Assembly (NCBI GenBank): GCA_021789895.1
Contig: JAJYIU010000017.1
Coordinates: 1 to 64,000 of the forward strand
DNA: 64,000 bases
Source of the DNA: Acidobacteriota bacterium
GTDB taxonomy: Bacteria; Acidobacteriota; Terriglobia; Terriglobales; SCQP01
Direction of reading: 5' to 3'
The position numbers and the translations under genes are program-made. The number at the start of each line of letters is the position of its first letter. The first letter of the stretch is position 1. The notes beneath the pieces are model-generated. The model saw only the letters and a list, made by a program, of their open reading frames with translations, was not told where the DNA came from and did not search any database. Shown here one piece after another: positions 61,691 to 64,000 of the stretch.

Positions 61691-63301
61691 ATGCCCGCTT
61701 CGATTGAGCGCACCGACTTTATCGTGCTCGGCGCCGGCATTGCCGGATTGCGCGCCGCCATCGAGCTGGCGCGCCGCGGCCGGGTGCTGGTGTTTGCCAA
61801 AGGCCGCCTGGACGATTCCGCCACCCGCAAGGCGCAGGGCGGCATCGCCGTGGCCTTGGGCGAAGACGATTCGCTCGAACTGCATGAGCAGGATACCCTG
61901 GCCGCCGGCGCCGGGCTCTGCGACCCCGCCGCCGTTCGCCTGCTCGTTTCCGCGGGCCCGGCCGCGGTGCGCGAGCTGCTCGCCTGGGGGGCGCGCTTCG
62001 ATCGTGGCGCCGCCGGCCTGGAACGCACCCGCGAGGCGGCGCATTCCCGCGCCCGCATTCTCCACGCCCGCGGCGATTCCACCGGGCGCGAGATCGGCCG
62101 CGCCCTGCTCGCCTATGCCCGCACCCTGCCCAACTTGCGCTGGCGGCCGCGTATGCACTGCCTGCGCCTGCTGGTCGGCGGCGACGGCAGTGCGCGCCGC
62201 TGCCACGGCGCCGAATTTCTCGATCTGCGCCGCGGCCGCATCCGCCGCTGGCGGGCGCGCGCCGTGCTCGTCTCCACCGGCGGCCTCGGCCAGCTCTTTG
62301 CCGACACCACCAATCCCGACTTGGCGACCGGCGACGGCCCCGTGCTCGCCGGCCGGGCCGGCGCGGAACTGGCCGACCTGGAAATGGTGCAGTTCCATCC
62401 CACCGTGCTGGCGCTGGCGGACGCTCCCCGCTTCCTGCTCAGCGAAGCTTTGCGCGGCGAAGGCGCGATTCTGCGCAATGCCGCCGGCGAGCGCTTCATG
62501 CCGCGCTATCATCCCCTGGCCGAGTTGGCCCCGCGCGACATCGTCGCGCGCGCGGTGGCGGCCGAAGCCGATGCCGCCGCCGCCGTCTGCTGGCTGGATA
62601 TCACACACCTGCCCGCCGCCCGCCTCGCCCGGCGCTTTCCGGGAATCCAGGCCGCCTTGCGCGGCTATGGCTTGAATCTGGCCCACGACTGGATTCCGAT
62701 CCGGCCCGCCGCGCACTATGCCATGGGCGGCATCCGCACCGATCTCGACGGCCGCAGCAGTGTCGAAGGCTGTTTCGCCGCGGGCGAGGCCGCCTGCACC
62801 GGCGTGCACGGCGCCAATCGCCTGGCGAGTAACTCCTTGTTGGAAGGCCTGGTCTTCGGGCGGCGCGCCGCTATCGCCATGCTCTCCGAGCTCGAGCCGG
62901 CCAACTTCCGCGAGGACGCGGCTGAACCCGCGTCCGGCTCCCCCTCCGAGGAGGAAGCCGAAGTGCTCTGCCGTGAATTGCGCCGCCGCATGTGGGAAAC
63001 CGCCGGGGTGGCGCGTGACCATGATGGCCTTTCCGCCACTCTGGATTGGCTCGCTGCCCAACCGTCCCCCGCGGCTGCCGCCGGCGCCGGCAGCGCGCAG
63101 TTGCGCTGGCGCACCCTGGCGGCGCTGGCCAAACCCCTGCTGCTGGCCGCCCGCGCCCGCCGGGAAAGCCGCGGCGCTCATTACCGGCGCGATTTTCCGC
63201 ACCCCCTGCCGCAATGGAATGCCTGCCATTCACTGCTGCGCCTGGACGAGCCGCCGCGCTTTGCTCCGCTTCCCCTTCACGCCTTCCGCCAAGCCTCTTA
63301 A
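61691..63301 (+). CDS. nadB: L-aspartate oxidase
   Basis: The 536-residue flavoprotein begins with FIVLGAGIAGLRAAIELARRG (FAD-binding) and continues with DDSATRKAQGGIAVALGEDD, HSRARILHARGDSTGREIGR, HPTVLAL-type substrate loop (VQFHPTVLAL), LLSEALRGEGAILRN, and AHYAMGGIRTDLDGRSSVEG and GANRLASNSLLEGLVFG. The C-terminal helical domain ends with a typical HYRRDFPHPLPQW segment. It oxidises L-aspartate to iminoaspartate for NadA. The full nad cluster is intact. It starts 36 bases after nadA. Confidence 0.95.
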   Translation: MPASIERTDFIVLGAGIAGLRAAIELARRGRVLVFAKGRLDDSATRKAQGGIAVALGEDDSLELHEQDTLAAGAGLCDPAAVRLLVSAGPAAVRELLAWGARFDRGAAGLERTREAAHSRARILHARGDSTGREIGRALLAYARTLPNLRWRPRMHCLRLLVGGDGSARRCHGAEFLDLRRGRIRRWRARAVLVSTGGLGQLFADTTNPDLATGDGPVLAGRAGAELADLEMVQFHPTVLALADAPRFLLSEALRGEGAILRNAAGERFMPRYHPLAELAPRDIVARAVAAEADAAAAVCWLDITHLPAARLARRFPGIQAALRGYGLNLAHDWIPIRPAAHYAMGGIRTDLDGRSSVEGCFAAGEAACTGVHGANRLASNSLLEGLVFGRRAAIAMLSELEPANFREDAAEPASGSPSEEEAEVLCRELRRRMWETAGVARDHDGLSATLDWLAAQPSPAAAAGAGSAQLRWRTLAALAKPLLLAARARRESRGAHYRRDFPHPLPQWNACHSLLRLDEPPRFAPLPLHAFRQAS

Positions 63302-63399
63302 AATTCAATGGCTTTGAGCTTTGAACCGGAACTTACCGGCTTGGCGCCGCTCCCGCCTGGGCTGTAAGGCCGCGCGCAACAAGTGCATACTGGAAATTA

Positions 63400-64000
63400 A
63401 TGGTGAAATTTTCTGCAAGCCGGAGGCCCGTCCTGCGGCATTGCGCCTGGATGCTGCTCTGCGGGCTGGCCTTGCGTCCCTTGCCGGCCGCGGCGGCTCC
63501 GCCCGCCCCGAAAAACTCGATTCATCTGCCCTCGCTGCCGGGCTGGCAACTGCAACCGGTTGCGCCGGCGCCCGCCGCGCCGCTCTTGCGCGAGTTCGGC
63601 CTTAAGCAACGTTTCGCATTCCTGGCCCGCAACGGCACGGCTTCGTTTCAGCTCCAGGCCGACCTGTTTCATGACGCCAGCGGCGCCTTCGGCGCTTATA
63701 CCTTCCGCCGCCCGGCGGCAGCTTCGAGCAAACTCGGCGCCTGTCAATTGACCAAAGCTGCCAGGGCCCTGGCTCTGATCTGCGATCGCTGGCTGGTGCG
63801 CGCGCAGGCGGCTGCCGATTTTTCTCCGTCGCAGTTGGCGTACCTCGTGGCCTGGTCGGACCGGCTGCCCAACTGGCATCAGTCCGCCGACCTGATCCCC
63901 ACCCTGCCGGCCTATGCCCCGCGCCGCGGGCGCATACCCGGCAGCCTGCGTTATTGTTATGGCCCTACCGGCTGGAGCCAGGCCCTGCCCTGGGCTCCGC
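63400..64000 (+). CDS. Exported DUF6599-like protein, 3' end cut by window
   Basis: The frame from ATG 63400 runs to the window end without a stop (200 complete codons visible). It has a signal peptide (HCAWMLLCGLALRPLPAAAA), then LPSLPGWQLQPVAPAPAAPL, LREFGLKQRFAFLARNG, LQADLFHDASGAFGAYTFRR. The DASGAFGAYTFRR stretch recalls DUF6599 proteins common in acidobacteria, from memory. The function is unknown. It is on the nad strand but 98 bases after nadB. Confidence 0.6.
   Translation, partial: MVKFSASRRPVLRHCAWMLLCGLALRPLPAAAAPPAPKNSIHLPSLPGWQLQPVAPAPAAPLLREFGLKQRFAFLARNGTASFQLQADLFHDASGAFGAYTFRRPAAASSKLGACQLTKAARALALICDRWLVRAQAAADFSPSQLAYLVAWSDRLPNWHQSADLIPTLPAYAPRRGRIPGSLRYCYGPTGWSQALPWAP

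Noticed and set aside
61082-63229. Minus-strand 715-codon frame opposite nadA/nadB
   Set aside because: Covers two confirmed genes in antisense and is Gly/Ala-rich without motifs.
1-64000. CRISPR arrays, tRNA and rRNA genes, phage modules
   Set aside because: No regularly spaced repeats, no recognisable tRNA cloverleaf or rRNA sequence, and no phage structural genes were seen by eye; a covariance-model scan would be needed to be certain about tRNAs.

Overview
The window is high-GC DNA, apart from its left edge and a patch at about 55.0-56.4 kb. It most likely comes from an acidobacterium (Acidobacteriota). The pointers are three MacB-like orphan permeases of the acidobacterial ADOP type with no ATPase beside them, an Oar-like TonB-dependent receptor with an N-terminal carboxypeptidase-regulatory-like domain, a secreted sortilin/Asp-box propeller protein, a short PheT, and a DUF6599-like protein at the right edge. 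This is inference from gene content; there is no rRNA marker and I recognise no tRNA gene.

Layout. 0-1.3 kb: a lower-GC DUF3883 (NO VEIN-type) gene whose coding signal runs upstream into an in-frame stop. 1.3-7.8 kb: a mannoside/hexose locus on the minus strand, with a Tat-exported GH38 alpha-mannosidase, a ROK fructo/mannokinase, an MFS sugar porter and an AraC-type regulator. 8.2-13.2 kb: two tandem ADOP permeases. 13.3-18.0 kb: a glutathione-reductase-like flavoprotein and a large secreted Asp-box propeller. 18.2-26.6 kb: MltG, two small proteins (one YkvA-like), a double-domain M16 peptidase, a TPR protein, an exported protein with an internal duplication, and a CAP-domain protein. 26.7-36.1 kb: a third ADOP permease, a membrane-anchored hypothetical, PurB, a MazF-type toxin module, XerC, TrmFO and an HtrA protease.

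36.4-41.0 kb is the classical infC-rpmI-rplT-pheS-pheT translation operon. infC appears to start at a rare ATC codon behind a strong Shine-Dalgarno and a GC hairpin, and PheT lacks the usual tRNA-binding OB insert. 41.0-44.8 kb: a SurA-like chaperone, a YhaM-like exonuclease, a BlaI-like repressor, a lone receiver domain, a small membrane protein and a GYD-domain protein. 44.9-51.0 kb: a pentose locus on the minus strand with a FucI-like isomerase, ribulokinase, ribulose-5-phosphate 4-epimerase, sodium/solute symporter and a small membrane protein, with a LacI-type palindrome upstream. 51.1-55.0 kb: a DUF1444 protein, a beta-propeller, CinA and a 2'-5' RNA ligase-like protein.

55.0-56.4 kb is an AT-richer island with the decayed C-terminus of an IS1380-type transposase, an uncertain ORF and an orphan membrane protein. 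56.5-59.4 kb is the TonB-dependent receptor. 59.5-64 kb is a nadC-nadA-nadB cluster for de novo NAD synthesis, followed by the start of an exported DUF6599-like protein cut by the window end. Two loci therefore handle plant or microbial glycans (mannosides and arabinose), while the centre is core translation and RNA metabolism. No CRISPR array or complete mobile element was seen.
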